Source: Chroogloeocystis siderophila 5.2 s.c.1 (GTDB lineage: Bacteria; Cyanobacteriota; Cyanobacteriia; Cyanobacteriales; Chroococcidiopsidaceae). Taken from it: DNA of 64,000 nucleotides. The position numbers and the translations under genes were made by a program. Shown here piece after piece: positions 46,375 through 56,345 of the stretch. The notes under the pieces are model-generated. The model saw only the letters and a program-made list of their open reading frames with translations, was not told where the DNA came from and did no database searches. How positions within the stretch are numbered: the first letter of the stretch is position 1; every line of letters begins with the position of its first letter. The DNA lies in NCBI RefSeq assembly GCF_001904655.1, contig NZ_MRCC01000014.1:62001-126000 (forward strand), written 5' to 3'.

Positions 46375-47184
46375 TTAACAATTGCGCAAACAGTGCATCA
46401 CTTCGCGTTTAATTGCTGTAAATTCGGGAGTTAGTTTAATTTCAACATCGCGATTTTGTGGTAGATCAACAAGAATTTCTTGTTTAATTTCTCCTGGATG
46501 CGCACTCATGACAAAAACACGTTGTGATAAAAAGACAGCTTCTTCAACATCGTGCGTGATCATCCAAATTGTTGTATGAGTTTGTCGCCACAAATCGAGT
46601 AAAAATTGCTGCATTTGCTCTTTGGTTTGAGCATCTAATGCACCAAAAGGTTCGTCCATCAATAATACATCCGGTTCATTCGCTAAAGCACGCGCGATCG
46701 CGACTCGTTGTTTCATTCCCCCTGATAATTGCTTAGGATACGCTTTGGCAAATCGAGTCAATCCCACAACATCCAAAAAGTAAGCAATGCGTTCGTTGCG
46801 TTGTTTTGCACTCAGCGATCGCAGTCGCGAACCAAAGCCGATATTACCAGCGACAGTTAGCCAAGGGTACAAAGTATAATTTTGAAATACCATACCGCGA
46901 TCAGGTCCAGGACCAAGCACAATTTCACCATCAACTTTGACTTCGCCGGACGTCGGTTGCATTAATCCGGCAATAATATTAATTAACGTTGATTTACCGC
47001 AACCAGAAGCCCCGACAACACAAACAAACTCGCTTTCGTATAACTGAAAATTAATGTTTTGTAAAACTGCGAACGATTTACCTTGACTTGGAAAACTTTT
47101 GCTTAAACTACTAACTTCTAACTTTGGTTGTTTGCTGCGATCGCCAGCTAGTATTGTATAAGTTTCTAGCGAAATTCGAGTCAT
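46375..47184 (-). CDS. ABC transporter ATP-binding protein (nitrate/sulfonate/taurine type)
   Basis: 269 residues. Walker A GASGCGKST, Q-loop VFQNYTLYPW, signature [15 protein letters not shown], Walker B DVLLMDEPFGALD and the His in ITHDVEEA are all present. The FQNYTLYPWLTV stretch and the ending KREVMHCL fit the SsuB/TauB/NrtD group. It is divergent from the matching permease gene, 150 bases away, and the binding protein gene is 3 kb further on. The substrate is unknown. Confidence 0.93.
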   Translation of the reverse strand: MTRISLETYTILAGDRSKQPKLEVSSLSKSFPSQGKSFAVLQNINFQLYESEFVCVVGASGCGKSTLINIIAGLMQPTSGEVKVDGEIVLGPGPDRGMVFQNYTLYPWLTVAGNIGFGSRLRSLSAKQRNERIAYFLDVVGLTRFAKAYPKQLSGGMKQRVAIARALANEPDVLLMDEPFGALDAQTKEQMQQFLLDLWRQTHTTIWMITHDVEEAVFLSQRVFVMSAHPGEIKQEILVDLPQNRDVEIKLTPEFTAIKREVMHCLRNC

Positions 47185-47334
47185 TACATTTATTTATCAA
47201 TGCAAGTCGGAAATACTTTTTATCTAAGCAAATAACAAAGTAATAAACTGTTAAATAAGATACAATGCTGTTGGTTGAATAATAAGCATAATTTTCTCGA
47301 ATCTTATTACTTTAGCTTCCAGCTTCATTTTGTG

Positions 47335-48174
47335 ATGACTCAGGTATTTTCTCAACCGCGCAAAAGATATCTTCCACCTTCGACGTTTTGGAGTTTGCGT
47401 CAAGGATTTCCGCAATGGCTGCGTCTTTTCCTATCAGCGATCGCCTTAGCTTTACCATTATTACTATGGGCATTAATTAGTTACAGTGGATTAACAACTC
47501 CTGTCTTTTTACCAACACCTACAGCGGTAATTGATGCAGGAATTCGGATGTTTACCGAAGAAGATTTACACTTAGATATTATTGCAAGTAGTTTGCGCGT
47601 TGCGGCGGGGTTTCTTGTGGCTGCATTCGTTGGTGTACCCATTGGAATTTTAATGGGAACTTTCTACAGCATGGAAAGTTTATTTAGTCCAATTGTTGGT
47701 ACAGTTCGTTATATGCCGGTTGTGGCATTTGTGCCTTTAATTATTATTTGGGTTGGTTTAGGTGAAGCGGCAAAAGTTTTGATTATCTTTCTGGGAGTTG
47801 TTCTTTATAATGCAATGATGGTTGCGGATGCGGTTAAATTTATTCCGGATGAAATGCTCAATGTAGCATATACGCTAGGTTCCAATCGCCGAGAAGTATT
47901 ATTTCGCGTGATTGTTCCTGCAACGTTTCCGAGTGTTTTAGATACATTGCGTGTTAATATTTCTGGAGCGTGGAATTATTTAGTCATTGCTGAATTAATT
48001 GCTTCGCAAAATGGCTTGGGATATCGCATTGTGCAATCGCAGCGTTTTTTACAAACTGACAAAGTTTTATTTGCGATCGCCATCATCGGAGTTATCGGTT
48101 TACTCATTGATTACGGCTTAAAATTACTTTCTAAAGCTTCAACACCTTGGGCAGATCAAACTCGTAGCTATTAA
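47335..48174 (+). CDS. ABC transporter permease (SsuC/TauC type)
   Basis: 279 residues from ATG 47335; TTG 47275 gives a 20-residue longer form with no family support. Six membrane segments are visible and the conserved cytoplasmic EAA loop reads NVAYTLGSNRREVLFRVIVPATFPSVLDTLRVN at about 185-215. The family carries nitrate, sulfonates, taurine or other small organics with a partner ATPase and a binding protein. It overlaps the end of the truncated NicO gene by 36 bases, tail to tail. Confidence 0.9.
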   Translation: MTQVFSQPRKRYLPPSTFWSLRQGFPQWLRLFLSAIALALPLLLWALISYSGLTTPVFLPTPTAVIDAGIRMFTEEDLHLDIIASSLRVAAGFLVAAFVGVPIGILMGTFYSMESLFSPIVGTVRYMPVVAFVPLIIIWVGLGEAAKVLIIFLGVVLYNAMMVADAVKFIPDEMLNVAYTLGSNRREVLFRVIVPATFPSVLDTLRVNISGAWNYLVIAELIASQNGLGYRIVQSQRFLQTDKVLFAIAIIGVIGLLIDYGLKLLSKASTPWADQTRSY

Positions 48175-48468
48175 AGCTTGTGTTGCCATACCCAAACCGA
48201 CAAGTGTCATCATTAACGCACTTGCGGTAGGTAAAAAGCGCAATAATCTGATTTGGGTAGGTAGCCGCTTAAATAAATCTTGCGCATAAATGAGAAGTAA
48301 GCCTAAAGCTGTGAGACCCCCTGCTAAACCCAAACTAAATGCGAAGACTAAGAGTAATCCCCAGCCAATATGACCAAGTGTGATCGCACTTAAGAGTAAT
48401 ACTAAAGCTGCTGGACAAGGGACAAGCCCGCCAGAAACTCCAAGAGCAAATAAACTACGCCAGTTCAT
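48139..48468 (-). pseudogene. Truncated NicO-family (nickel/cobalt) transporter, C-terminal half only
   Basis: About 110 codons from ATG 48468. The sequence WRSLFALGVSGGLVPCPAALVLLLSAITLG is the second conserved block of NicO/RcnA-type exporters, followed by membrane helices to the end. The first half with the histidine-rich helix HxxxDH is missing, and the frame runs into IS5-family sequence at 48467. So the gene was cut by the element and its 5' part lost. The final residues (IATSLICPRC) are also read over the end of the upstream permease gene. Confidence 0.75.
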
Positions 48469-48937
48469 TAGCAACCTGAGCCAAGACCAATGGGAAGTGC
48501 TTGAGCCGTTAATTCCACCAGCTAAGACTGGCGGTCGTCCCCGTCAAGTAAATATTTGGGTAGTCCTCAATGCAATTTTTTATGTCTTAACTCTAAGGAT
48601 GCACTAGGCGCAACCTGCCTGGAGACTTTCCTCACTGGCAAACGGTGTATACGTATTTCCGCAACTGGCGCATTGATAGAACGTGGGTGCAGATTCATGA
48701 GCGTCTGCGAGAATGGGCAAGAGTAGCACAAGAGCGCCATCCCAGCCCATCCGAAGTAATTGTCGATAGCCAAAGAGTCATTCATTGCGGCAATGGTAAG
48801 TGAGGCGTTAGGGTTTGATGCAGGGAAATTGGTGAAAGGACGCAAGCGATTTCTGGCGGTGGACACTTTAGGAAACGTAACTCTGATGCGAGTGCGAAGG
48901 AATTTGCCACTCAATAAAAGAAAGTCCGCTCGCATGT
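48467..48937 (+). mobile_element. IS5-family transposase remnant
   Basis: Three reading frames in turn give the N-terminal half of an IS5-type transposase. Frame one: NLSQDQWEVLEPLIPPAKTGGRPRQVNIWVVLNAIFYVLT, then it is lost at LRMH and TAG. Frame two: RNLPGDFPHWQTVYTYFRNWRID, VQIHERLREWARVAQERHPSPSEVIVDSQRVIHCGNGK, then TGA. Frame three: MVSEALGFDAGKLVKGRKRFLAVDTLGNVTL. The first catalytic Asp (DSQ) and the next Asp (VDTLG) are present; the C-terminal catalytic part is missing. No intact terminal repeat was found. The element is dead. Confidence 0.88.
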
Positions 48938-48947
48938 AATTACTCAT

Positions 48948-49017
48948 AAAAATCTTATTTTAGTGTACGAAGGTACACTTTGCCTCAATAACTCTGACTT
49001 CAGTCAAAGGGCGCCTA
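48948..49017. repeat. Double-hairpin repeat family, copy 2 (second half)
   Basis: CATAAAAATCTTATTTTAG, AGTGTACGAAGGTACACTTTG and CTCTGACTTCAGTCAAAGGG match the second half of the 53 kb copy. The arm AGTGTAC/GTACACT can form a perfect stem. It borders the dead IS remnant. Confidence 0.65.
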
Positions 49018-49147
49018 TAATTCATGCAGGAGGTCTAATCAATAGTTGATAGAAAGTGGTGAGTTACAAATGTTAAGTGTGGAGTTAGTTACAAATTATT
49101 CTATTCAATAGCTCTATCATCGCAGTTAACTTAAAACTTTCTTACAT

Positions 49148-49741
49148 ATGAAACAAATCAATTTAGCAAAAACCGCGTTAATTTGCATTGATATGCAAGC
49201 AGGAGTTTTCACAGGTGAAGGAAACTTACCGCATGTCGGAACAGCTGAAGTTCTCCCTAAAGCGAAAAAAGTTTTAGCAGCAGCGCGAGAAGCCAAAATA
49301 CCAATTATTCACTTTCAAGAAGTCCATCGTAAGGAGATGGTAGATTTTGGTAGAGAATTAGATGGTGCTGAACTTGTGCATTGTTTAGAAACTTGGGCTA
49401 GCACCAACTACTATTGGGAACTCGCACCGATTGATGGCGAGTTTGCTATTACTAAAAGGCGATACAGTTGCTTTTTTGGTACAGATTTAGAAATTCTTTT
49501 GCGTGGGTTGAAAGTTGATACTGTTGTGTTAATGGGAACGATGACAAATGTTTGCGTTCATTACACCGCAGTTGATGCGCATCAACGCGACTATCACTTT
49601 CATGTTATAGAAGATTGCAGTGCTGGTTCCGATTGGGATGCACACTGGGCGGCTTTAACAGCAATGGAATATTTACAAACAGGTGCGCGTATTCTTCACA
49701 CTGATTTTATTGCCGCTTTGCATCCCGTAGCAGTTAAGTAA
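49148..49741 (+). CDS. Cysteine hydrolase of the isochorismatase family
   Basis: 197 residues. The catalytic triad is visible: D15 (ICIDMQ), K103 (ITKRRYS) and C136 (MTNVCV), with the cis-peptide before the Cys as in nicotinamidase- and N-carbamoylsarcosine amidase-like enzymes. It probably cleaves a small amide, ureide or ester. It lies between the permease and the binding protein gene of an ABC importer, and faces the latter tail to tail (11 bases), so the imported compound may be its substrate (inference). Confidence 0.9.
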   Translation: MKQINLAKTALICIDMQAGVFTGEGNLPHVGTAEVLPKAKKVLAAAREAKIPIIHFQEVHRKEMVDFGRELDGAELVHCLETWASTNYYWELAPIDGEFAITKRRYSCFFGTDLEILLRGLKVDTVVLMGTMTNVCVHYTAVDAHQRDYHFHVIEDCSAGSDWDAHWAALTAMEYLQTGARILHTDFIAALHPVAVK

Positions 49742-49752
49742 AAGTGTATTTT

Positions 49753-50796
49753 TTATGCTTGCACTTCTCGTAAAAACCTTGGTTCTAGAGTGTTACTCAA
49801 ATCTGGGGCTTGGGGAATTTGTTTTTGGGAAACAAGAAATTGTGACAAGTCGTTCATGTGATCGAGCAAATATATATCACTTTGGGGATTACCCAGCATT
49901 TCTAAATTGGTTGGTAAATCGATGAGTCTGACGCCTTTGAGTTGTTCTTCGACTTCTTGGGGTGTCAACTGCAAGCGTTTACCTGCGATCGCTAGTGCTT
50001 CATCGCGGTTTGTTTCCATAAATTCGCGCGCCTGCAAAATTCCTCGAATAAAACCTGTAACAGCGTTGGGGTTTGCTGCGATGAACCTCGTACCGAATAA
50101 ATACACATCCACAATCGCGCTTGGCATTTTAGAAGTATCGTAAATAATTCTGCCGTCTTGCTGCGCTTGATCTGCTTTTTGTAAGAATGGTGAATAAGTG
50201 ACTGCAATCTCAGTTCTTCCTGCTTGATACGCCGCTGCTGCTGCATCAGGTGTAACGTTGGTGAGTCTGACATCATCACCACTCAAGCCTGCTTCTTTCA
50301 GAACTTGGAGTAAGAAGAAATGACTGACTCCGCCAACCTCGACAGCAACTTCTTTACCTTTAAAGTCAGCAATACTGGTAATACTATTACGCGCTAAAAT
50401 TCCATCGCCGCCTAGCGAGTTATCCGCTGCCATAATAATGCGATAGTCTACGCCTTTAGCAGCTAAAGATACAGCTTCCGAGGTAACGACAGCTTGACTG
50501 TCAAGTCGTCCTGCGCCAAAAGCAGCCATTGCATCGGTAGCTGAACTAAAATCTCTAAAATTGAGGTTTAAACCGTTTTCTTGAAAAAAGCCTTTCTCTA
50601 AAGCAATATACAAAGGCGTGTAACCAATCCACAGCGTACTTCCTGATGTCGCTGAAACTTGGTTTGTCGTAGATGATGTGTTAGATAGCGTTCCTGATTG
50701 CTGAGTACACGCGTGTAGCGCCAAACTTCCTGCAAACCCTGTAAATAAAGATAATGCTTGACGGCGCGTCCAATGTGAATGATTACTCATACTCAT
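49753..50796 (-). CDS. ABC transporter substrate-binding lipoprotein (SsuA/NMT1-like)
   Basis: 347 residues from ATG 50796; ATG 50790 and the upstream ATG 50832 are alternatives. The N-terminus has an RRQALSLF twin-arginine-like start, a hydrophobic stretch and a lipobox LALHAC, so a lipoprotein exported by Tat is likely. The mature part is a type II binding fold with WIGYTPLYIALEKGFF at the start, as in nitrate/sulfonate/taurine and thiamine-precursor binding proteins. Its ATPase and permease partners are at 46.4-48.2 kb. No ligand-identifying residues could be read. Confidence 0.9.
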   Translation of the reverse strand: MSMSNHSHWTRRQALSLFTGFAGSLALHACTQQSGTLSNTSSTTNQVSATSGSTLWIGYTPLYIALEKGFFQENGLNLNFRDFSSATDAMAAFGAGRLDSQAVVTSEAVSLAAKGVDYRIIMAADNSLGGDGILARNSITSIADFKGKEVAVEVGGVSHFFLLQVLKEAGLSGDDVRLTNVTPDAAAAAYQAGRTEIAVTYSPFLQKADQAQQDGRIIYDTSKMPSAIVDVYLFGTRFIAANPNAVTGFIRGILQAREFMETNRDEALAIAGKRLQLTPQEVEEQLKGVRLIDLPTNLEMLGNPQSDIYLLDHMNDLSQFLVSQKQIPQAPDLSNTLEPRFLREVQA

Positions 50797-50881
50797 GAGT
50801 ATCTTTATCCCTAAATTGCTCTCTCGCACCATTAAGCGATTTATTTTAGTGAAAAAATGTTAATAAAAATACAATTTGCAT

Positions 50882-50903
50882 AGTTATAATTCTATAACTT
50901 TTT
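50882..50903. promoter_or_regulatory. Inverted repeat in a divergent promoter region
   Basis: AGTTATA (50882-50888), loop ATTC and TATAACT (50893-50899) form a 7-bp perfect stem followed by TTTT. It sits between the binding lipoprotein gene and the amino-acid ABC gene, which diverge, so an operator is as likely as a terminator. Confidence 0.35.
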
Positions 50904-50966
50904 AGGTATCTATTAGTAGCATCTACGCATGAGCAGACAAATTGCTGCTTTATTAATCTACTTGCA

Positions 50967-52427
50967 ATGAAAAAATTTAGGCTATTATTTTCGATTTCGC
51001 TTGCAGCAATCGTTGCTTTCATCATCGTTGTCAGTGATGGCATAAATAACAAAATTGCTGCTCAATCACAATACGCTGGGCGCACTTTGGTGATGGTAAC
51101 ATCTGCTGATTACCCACCTTATGAATTTAGAGATACAGCAGCTGGAAATGAAATTATTGGCTTCGATATTGATATTGCAAATTATATTGCCCGCGAGCTA
51201 GGATTTGAATTAAAAATTCAAGATACAGACTTTAGTGGTATAATACCAGCCTTACAATCGCAACGTGCTGATTTTGCGATGGCGGGGATGACACCTACAG
51301 CCGAACGCCGACAGAATGTAGACTTTTCTGATATTTATTACGAAGCAAAAAACACAATTGTTGCGCTTAAGGGTAGCAACTTTCAGCAACCTGAAGATTT
51401 AGCAGGGAAAAGAGTCGGCGTTCAACTTGGTTCAATTCAAGAAACTGCGGCGAGAGAATTTAAAGATGTCACAATCGTTCCCCTCAACCGCACCGGGGAG
51501 ATTATTCAAGAAGTCAAAGCAAGGCGCGTTGATGCGGCAATTATTGAAGATACGATCGCCACAGGCTTTGTTGCAAACAACCCCGATTTAGAATTTAACA
51601 CGATTGATGCAGGCGAAGGCGGTTCCGCGATCGCATTTCCTAAAGGTTCTCCCTTAGTTGCTGAGTTCAACCGCGTCTTACGGCAAATGCAAAGTAGCGG
51701 AGAAATAGACAGGTTAGTTAACAAGTGGTTTGGCGGCGAACCCGCAACGACAGCAACTGCAAATGATGGGGCGTTTTCTTTTGCACAAATTGCGCCGAGT
51801 ATTCCCTTTATTCTACGCGGTATTTTAGTCACTTTACAGTTCACTGCCTTATCCGCAGTTTTTGGGTTTATTTGGGGAACAATTCTTTCCCTATTTAAAA
51901 TCTCGACTTTTAAACCGTTAGTTTGGTTTGCAACAGCTTACACATCAATTTTTCGCGGGACACCATTACTATTGCAAATTGCTTTAGTTTACTACGCTAC
52001 ACCCCAAATCACCGGCTACAATATTCCCGCGCTATTAGCTGGGGTGATTACATTTACCCTTAATTCGGGTGCGTACATTTCTGAAACAATTCGCGGCGGT
52101 ATTCTGGCGGTTGATAAAGGACAACGCGAAGCAGCACTTTCTTTAGGTGTTCCTTACCGACCAATGATGTTAGATATTATCTTACCTCAGGCAATCAAAA
52201 ATATTTTGCCTGCGTTGGTAAATGAAAGTATTGCGTTACTTAAAGATTCAGCTTTAGTTTCTACAATTGGTGTAGCAGATCTATTGCGTCGCGCTCAAAT
52301 TGTTGGTGCAGAAAGGTATATCTACTTTGAACCGCTGATAGTTGCTGGCGTTATTTACTACTTAATGGTGATGAGTTTAACTTGGGGGGGCTATGCGCTT
52401 GAAAGAAGATTACAACGTAGCAGTTGA
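50967..52427 (+). CDS. Polar amino-acid ABC transporter: binding protein fused to permease
   Basis: 486 residues. A signal segment (about 1-33) is followed by an SBP_bac_3 domain (about 41-262: [43 protein letters not shown]). Then a linker leads to a GlnP/HisM-type permease (about 280-480) with the EAA loop [33 protein letters not shown]. The fusion tethers the binding domain to the transmembrane part; similar architectures exist in cyanobacteria (GlnP-like). The ATPase gene overlaps by 35 bases, so the two form a tight operon. Confidence 0.92.
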   Translation: MKKFRLLFSISLAAIVAFIIVVSDGINNKIAAQSQYAGRTLVMVTSADYPPYEFRDTAAGNEIIGFDIDIANYIARELGFELKIQDTDFSGIIPALQSQRADFAMAGMTPTAERRQNVDFSDIYYEAKNTIVALKGSNFQQPEDLAGKRVGVQLGSIQETAAREFKDVTIVPLNRTGEIIQEVKARRVDAAIIEDTIATGFVANNPDLEFNTIDAGEGGSAIAFPKGSPLVAEFNRVLRQMQSSGEIDRLVNKWFGGEPATTATANDGAFSFAQIAPSIPFILRGILVTLQFTALSAVFGFIWGTILSLFKISTFKPLVWFATAYTSIFRGTPLLLQIALVYYATPQITGYNIPALLAGVITFTLNSGAYISETIRGGILAVDKGQREAALSLGVPYRPMMLDIILPQAIKNILPALVNESIALLKDSALVSTIGVADLLRRAQIVGAERYIYFEPLIVAGVIYYLMVMSLTWGGYALERRLQRSS

Positions 52428-53154
52428 TGTTGCGGTTGATGTTGAAGATTTATATAAATTCTTTGGCAATCTTAAAGTTTTACGCGGAATTTCTACTAAA
52501 GTTAATAAAGGCGAAGTTATTGCTATTATTGGTCCAAGCGGTTCAGGAAAATCAACTTTCTTGCGCTGCATGAATTTACTAGAAACGCCAACATCAGGGA
52601 AAATTTACATCGATGGTGTCGATATTACATCTCGCAAATGCGACATCATGAAAATTCGGCAAAATGTGGGAATGGTGTTTCAGCACTTTCATTTGTTTCC
52701 ACATATGACGGTGCTAGATAATGTGACGTATGCGCCTATCAATGTTAAGCACGTCGATAAAGCAGTAGCGCGACAAGAAGCGATGGATTTGCTAACTAAA
52801 GTAGGGTTGGCAGAAAAAGCTGATGTTTATCCTTCTAAACTATCTGGAGGACAAAAACAAAGAGTAGCGATCGCGCGATCTTTAGCAATGAAACCGCAGG
52901 TTATGCTATTTGATGAACCTACTTCTGCACTCGATCCCGAAATGGTGAAAGAAGTGTTGGAGGTGATGAAAGATTTAACGCAAACTGGCATTACAATGGC
53001 GATTGTGACGCATGAAATGGGCTTTGCAAGAGAAGTCGCGCACCGAATCTTATTTCTAGATGAAGGGCGTTTAGCTGAAGATGCAACCCCGCAGGAGTTT
53101 TTCAATAATCCGCAATGTGATCGCGCGAAACAATTTCTCGAAAAAATGCTGTAA
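52393..53154 (+). CDS. Polar amino-acid ABC transporter ATP-binding protein (GlnQ type)
   Basis: 253 residues. Walker [11 protein letters not shown]-loop [10 protein letters not shown], signature [15 protein letters not shown], Walker [15 protein letters not shown] and VTHEMGFA match GlnQ/HisP/ArtP ATPases. ATG 52393 overlaps the upstream gene by 35 bases. A near-duplicate of GTTGATGTTG at 52420-52441 gives the [11 protein letters not shown] segment at the N-terminus, an extension of about 12 residues relative to most homologues, so a start inside this region cannot be ruled out. Confidence 0.92.
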   Translation: MRLKEDYNVAVDVAVDVEDLYKFFGNLKVLRGISTKVNKGEVIAIIGPSGSGKSTFLRCMNLLETPTSGKIYIDGVDITSRKCDIMKIRQNVGMVFQHFHLFPHMTVLDNVTYAPINVKHVDKAVARQEAMDLLTKVGLAEKADVYPSKLSGGQKQRVAIARSLAMKPQVMLFDEPTSALDPEMVKEVLEVMKDLTQTGITMAIVTHEMGFAREVAHRILFLDEGRLAEDATPQEFFNNPQCDRAKQFLEKML

Positions 53155-53164
53155 CTTAAATTTA

Positions 53165-53270
53165 GCAAATAAATTCGCAGCTAAACAAACAAAGTCCACG
53201 AAGGTGGACTTTTTCATAAAAATATTATTTTAGTGTGCGTAGGCACACTTTGTTAATGTAGCCTTGACTT
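53165..53270. repeat. Double-hairpin repeat family, copy 3 (most complete)
   Basis: In order: AAATAAATTCGCAGCTAAAC, hairpin AAGTCCACGAAGGTGGACTT, TTTCATAAAAATATTATTTT, hairpin AGTGTGCGTAGGCACACT, then TGTAGCCTTGACTTCAGC. Both stems are close to perfect. The element fills the space between the convergent glnQ-like and gyrB genes and probably also ends both transcripts. Confidence 0.7.
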
Positions 53271-53274
53271 CAGC

Positions 53275-55215
53275 TTAAATGTCGAGTTCAGCAAGATTCA
53301 AGCGTGAACCGTAAGTCTCGATAAATTCGCGACGAGGTGCAACGCGATCGCCCATCAAAATTGTGAAAATGCGATCAGCTTCCGCAGCGTCTTCGATCTC
53401 AACTTGTTTCATTGTGCGCGTTTCTGGGTTCATGGTTGTTTCCCACAATTGTTCGGGCATCATTTCGCCTAAACCTTTGAATCGTTGGATTGTATAATTT
53501 GCGTTATCAGGAAACTCGTGCTGAATGAGATTTTGAAGTTCGCGATCGCTATAGCAGTAGTAATGATTGCGCCCGCGTTCTACTTTATACAGTGGAGGAC
53601 ACGCAATATAAATGTAACCTTGATCAATCAGTTCGCGTTGATAGCGGTAGAAGAACGTGAGTAACAAGGTGCGGATGTGCGCGCCGTCTACGTCGGCGTC
53701 AGTCATGATTACAATGCGGTGGTAGCGCAACTGCGAAGCATCAAACTCCTCGCCTTTGACACCTAAGCCGAGGGCGGTAATTAATGCTTGGATTTCGGTA
53801 TTTTTGTAGATTTTGGCGTCGTCGGTTTTCTCAATATTGAGGATTTTACCGCGTAAGGGTAGGATTGCTTGGAAGCGGCGATCGCGTCCTTGTTTGGCAC
53901 TTCCACCCGCTGAATCTCCTTCAACGATGAAGATTTCTGATTCACTCGCGTCTCTGGAACTACAATCGGCTAATTTACCAGGTAACGGCGATGATTCTAG
54001 AACTGATTTGCGTCGTACTAATTCACGTGCGTGACGCGCAGCTTCTGCGGCTTTAAACGCTTGAATCGCTTTATCTAAAATCGAGTCGGCGACACTAGGA
54101 TGAAAATCAAGGTACTCGGTAAGAACTTCGCCTACAAGCGAGTCAACAATACCGCGAACTTCGGTGTTACCGAGTTTCGTTTTCGTTTGTCCTTCAAATT
54201 CTGGATCGGGAACTTTAACCGAAATAACTCCTGTTAAACCTTCACGGACGTGTTCGCCGCTGAGGTTAGGTTCGTTGTCTTTAATTTTATTCCGCTTGCG
54301 CGCGATCGCATTAAGTGTCCGCGTCAGTACAGCTTTTAATCCTTCTAAGTGGGTTCCACCATCAACCGTACGAATGTTGTTAGCAAAGCCTAATATATTA
54401 TCGGTATAAGCATCAACAGACCACTGTAAAGCAACTTCTACTTGAACATTGTTGCGTTCTCCCTGCACAAAGATGATTTCTTCGTGTAAGGGCTGCTTTT
54501 CGCGGTTCATGTACGCGACATATTCTTTAATTCCACCTTTATACTCGTATGTCTCGACTTTCGGTTCGCTGCTTTTGAGGAGTTCTAGGCGGCGATCGCT
54601 AAATGTAATTTTGACACCAGCGTTTAAGTATGCTAGTTCGCGCAAACGTCCAGCTAGTGTGATGTAATCAAACTCGGTTCCTGTTGTAAAAATTGTGGCA
54701 TCTGGTTGAAACGTGACAGAAGTTCCGGTTTTTGCTTCTTTGCTCGGTTTTACTTGCAGTTCTGTCACTGGTATGCCACGCTCAAAGCGTTGAACGTGAA
54801 CGTGCTTGTCACGCCATACCGTAACTTCAATCCATTCTGATAAGGCATTCACGACCGAAATCCCAACTCCGTGCAATCCTCCAGAAACTTTGTACCCACC
54901 GCCACCAAATTTACCTCCGGCGTGTAATACTGTCATTACAGTTTCTAGTGCTGATTTGCCAGTTTGGGGGTGTGTATCTGTGGGAATGCCTCGACCATCA
55001 TCTGTAACGGTTACTGAACCATCCGCATTTAAGTCCACCTCCACATGCGTGCAGTATCCCGCCAAAGCTTCATCAATCGAATTGTCTACAACCTCGTAAA
55101 CTAGATGATGGAGTCCTCGCGGACCAGTGGAGCCAATGTACATACCCGGTCTTTTGCGCACCGGTTCCAGACCTTCCAGAACTTGAATCTGATCGGCGCT
55201 GTAACTGCTAGTCAT
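53275..55215 (-). CDS. gyrB: DNA gyrase subunit B
   Basis: 646 residues, full length. ATP-driven negative supercoiling with GyrA. The GHKL ATPase domain has [30 protein letters not shown], the transducer domain follows, then the Toprim domain with [15 protein letters not shown] and [17 protein letters not shown]. The C-terminus carries [11 protein letters not shown] 55215 is consistent with the family. Divergent from miaA, with 132 bases between starts. Confidence 0.97.
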   Translation of the reverse strand: MTSSYSADQIQVLEGLEPVRKRPGMYIGSTGPRGLHHLVYEVVDNSIDEALAGYCTHVEVDLNADGSVTVTDDGRGIPTDTHPQTGKSALETVMTVLHAGGKFGGGGYKVSGGLHGVGISVVNALSEWIEVTVWRDKHVHVQRFERGIPVTELQVKPSKEAKTGTSVTFQPDATIFTTGTEFDYITLAGRLRELAYLNAGVKITFSDRRLELLKSSEPKVETYEYKGGIKEYVAYMNREKQPLHEEIIFVQGERNNVQVEVALQWSVDAYTDNILGFANNIRTVDGGTHLEGLKAVLTRTLNAIARKRNKIKDNEPNLSGEHVREGLTGVISVKVPDPEFEGQTKTKLGNTEVRGIVDSLVGEVLTEYLDFHPSVADSILDKAIQAFKAAEAARHARELVRRKSVLESSPLPGKLADCSSRDASESEIFIVEGDSAGGSAKQGRDRRFQAILPLRGKILNIEKTDDAKIYKNTEIQALITALGLGVKGEEFDASQLRYHRIVIMTDADVDGAHIRTLLLTFFYRYQRELIDQGYIYIACPPLYKVERGRNHYYCYSDRELQNLIQHEFPDNANYTIQRFKGLGEMMPEQLWETTMNPETRTMKQVEIEDAAEADRIFTILMGDRVAPRREFIETYGSRLNLAELDI

Positions 55216-55347
55216 GCAAGGTATTCTCCACGAAAATTAAAGATTGAGCCGCGATCCGACTCAAAAAATAGAAAAACGCTCCTAAATTGTAGCATAAAAG
55301 CCTTCAAGACGGCTGCAGAGGGATTTTAGAGGAAATTTTTCAGGGGG

Positions 55348-56283
55348 ATGGACCCAACTAATTTTTATCGATCTTGCTTAATGACAATTTGCGGGGCGAC
55401 AGCGACGGGAAAATCAGGACTTGCGATCGCGCTTGCTACCAAACTCAATGCTGTCATTCTCAGCGCCGACTCGCGTCAAGTGTACCGCGAATTTAACATT
55501 GGCACAGCCAAGCCATCAGTTGCGGAACAAATCTTAGTACCGCATTATTTAATTGATATCTGCGCACCTACCGAAACTCTCACCGTTGCAGATTACCAAG
55601 CACAAGCACAGACTTTAATCACTCAATTTCAGCAGCAAGGGCAAATTCCACTATTAGTTGGTGGTACTGGGTTGTATATTCGTGCAGTGGTACAGGGGTT
55701 GAAGATCCCTAGAGTCGCGCCGCAGATCGAGTTGCGATCGCAGTTAGAATCGCTCGGTCAAACGCAACTATACAGTATTTTGCAACAAGTTGATGCGGTT
55801 GCAGCGCAGAAAATTCACCCGAACGATGCAGTCAGAACACTACGCGCATTAGAAGTCTTTTATGTTACAGGGCGTCCGATATCACAACAACAAGGAGAAA
55901 ACCCACCAGATTATCCGATTTTACAGATTGGCTTAGATTGTCGTGGAGAAAGTTTGCGCGATCGCATTACTCAACGTACTGAACAAATGATTGCAAACGG
56001 CTTAGTTGCTGAAGTGGAATATCTTTGTGATAAATATGGTACTGACTTACCGTTGTTAAATACTTTGGGATACCACGAGATCAAGAAGTATCTTACTGGT
56101 GAAATTACCCTCGATGCAGCAACAGAATTAACCGTTTTGCATACACGACAATTTGCTAAGCGACAGCGTACCTGGTTTCGCGCCTATCCGCAAATTGAAT
56201 GGTTTGATGCTGATGCGCCTGATTTGTTTGAACGAGTTTACCAGCGAGTGCAAGCATTTTTAAACCTGTATGAATACGAGTAA
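55348..56283 (+). CDS. miaA: tRNA dimethylallyltransferase
   Basis: 311 residues. It adds a dimethylallyl group to A37 of tRNAs reading UNN codons. Walker A-like loop GATATGKSGLA near residue 16, the ADSRQVYRE motif, LVGGTGLYIRAVVQGL, and the tRNA-binding stretch TRQFAKRQRTWFR near the end are all typical. The N-terminus has an additional MDPTNFYRSCLM leader; a start at M12 is possible and would match shorter homologues. gyrB is divergent. Confidence 0.95.
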   Translation: MDPTNFYRSCLMTICGATATGKSGLAIALATKLNAVILSADSRQVYREFNIGTAKPSVAEQILVPHYLIDICAPTETLTVADYQAQAQTLITQFQQQGQIPLLVGGTGLYIRAVVQGLKIPRVAPQIELRSQLESLGQTQLYSILQQVDAVAAQKIHPNDAVRTLRALEVFYVTGRPISQQQGENPPDYPILQIGLDCRGESLRDRITQRTEQMIANGLVAEVEYLCDKYGTDLPLLNTLGYHEIKKYLTGEITLDAATELTVLHTRQFAKRQRTWFRAYPQIEWFDADAPDLFERVYQRVQAFLNLYEYE

Positions 56284-56301
56284 TATCATAATGCGTGCAG
56301 G

Positions 56302-56345
56302 GTACCACACTTCGCTTATATAGCCCCGACTTCAGTCAGAAGGCT
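56302..56345. repeat. Partial copy of the double-hairpin repeat family
   Basis: GTACCACACTTCGCTTATATAG and CCCCGACTTCAGTCAGAAGG resemble the end segment of the repeat copies at 30.4, 48.9 and 53.2 kb (TAGCC..GACTTCAGTC). It runs into the 3' end of the Uma2 gene. Confidence 0.4.

Noticed and set aside
48567-48947. 126-codon minus-strand ORF
   Set aside because: It is antisense to the IS5-family transposase remnant, whose sense frames give clear transposase segments.
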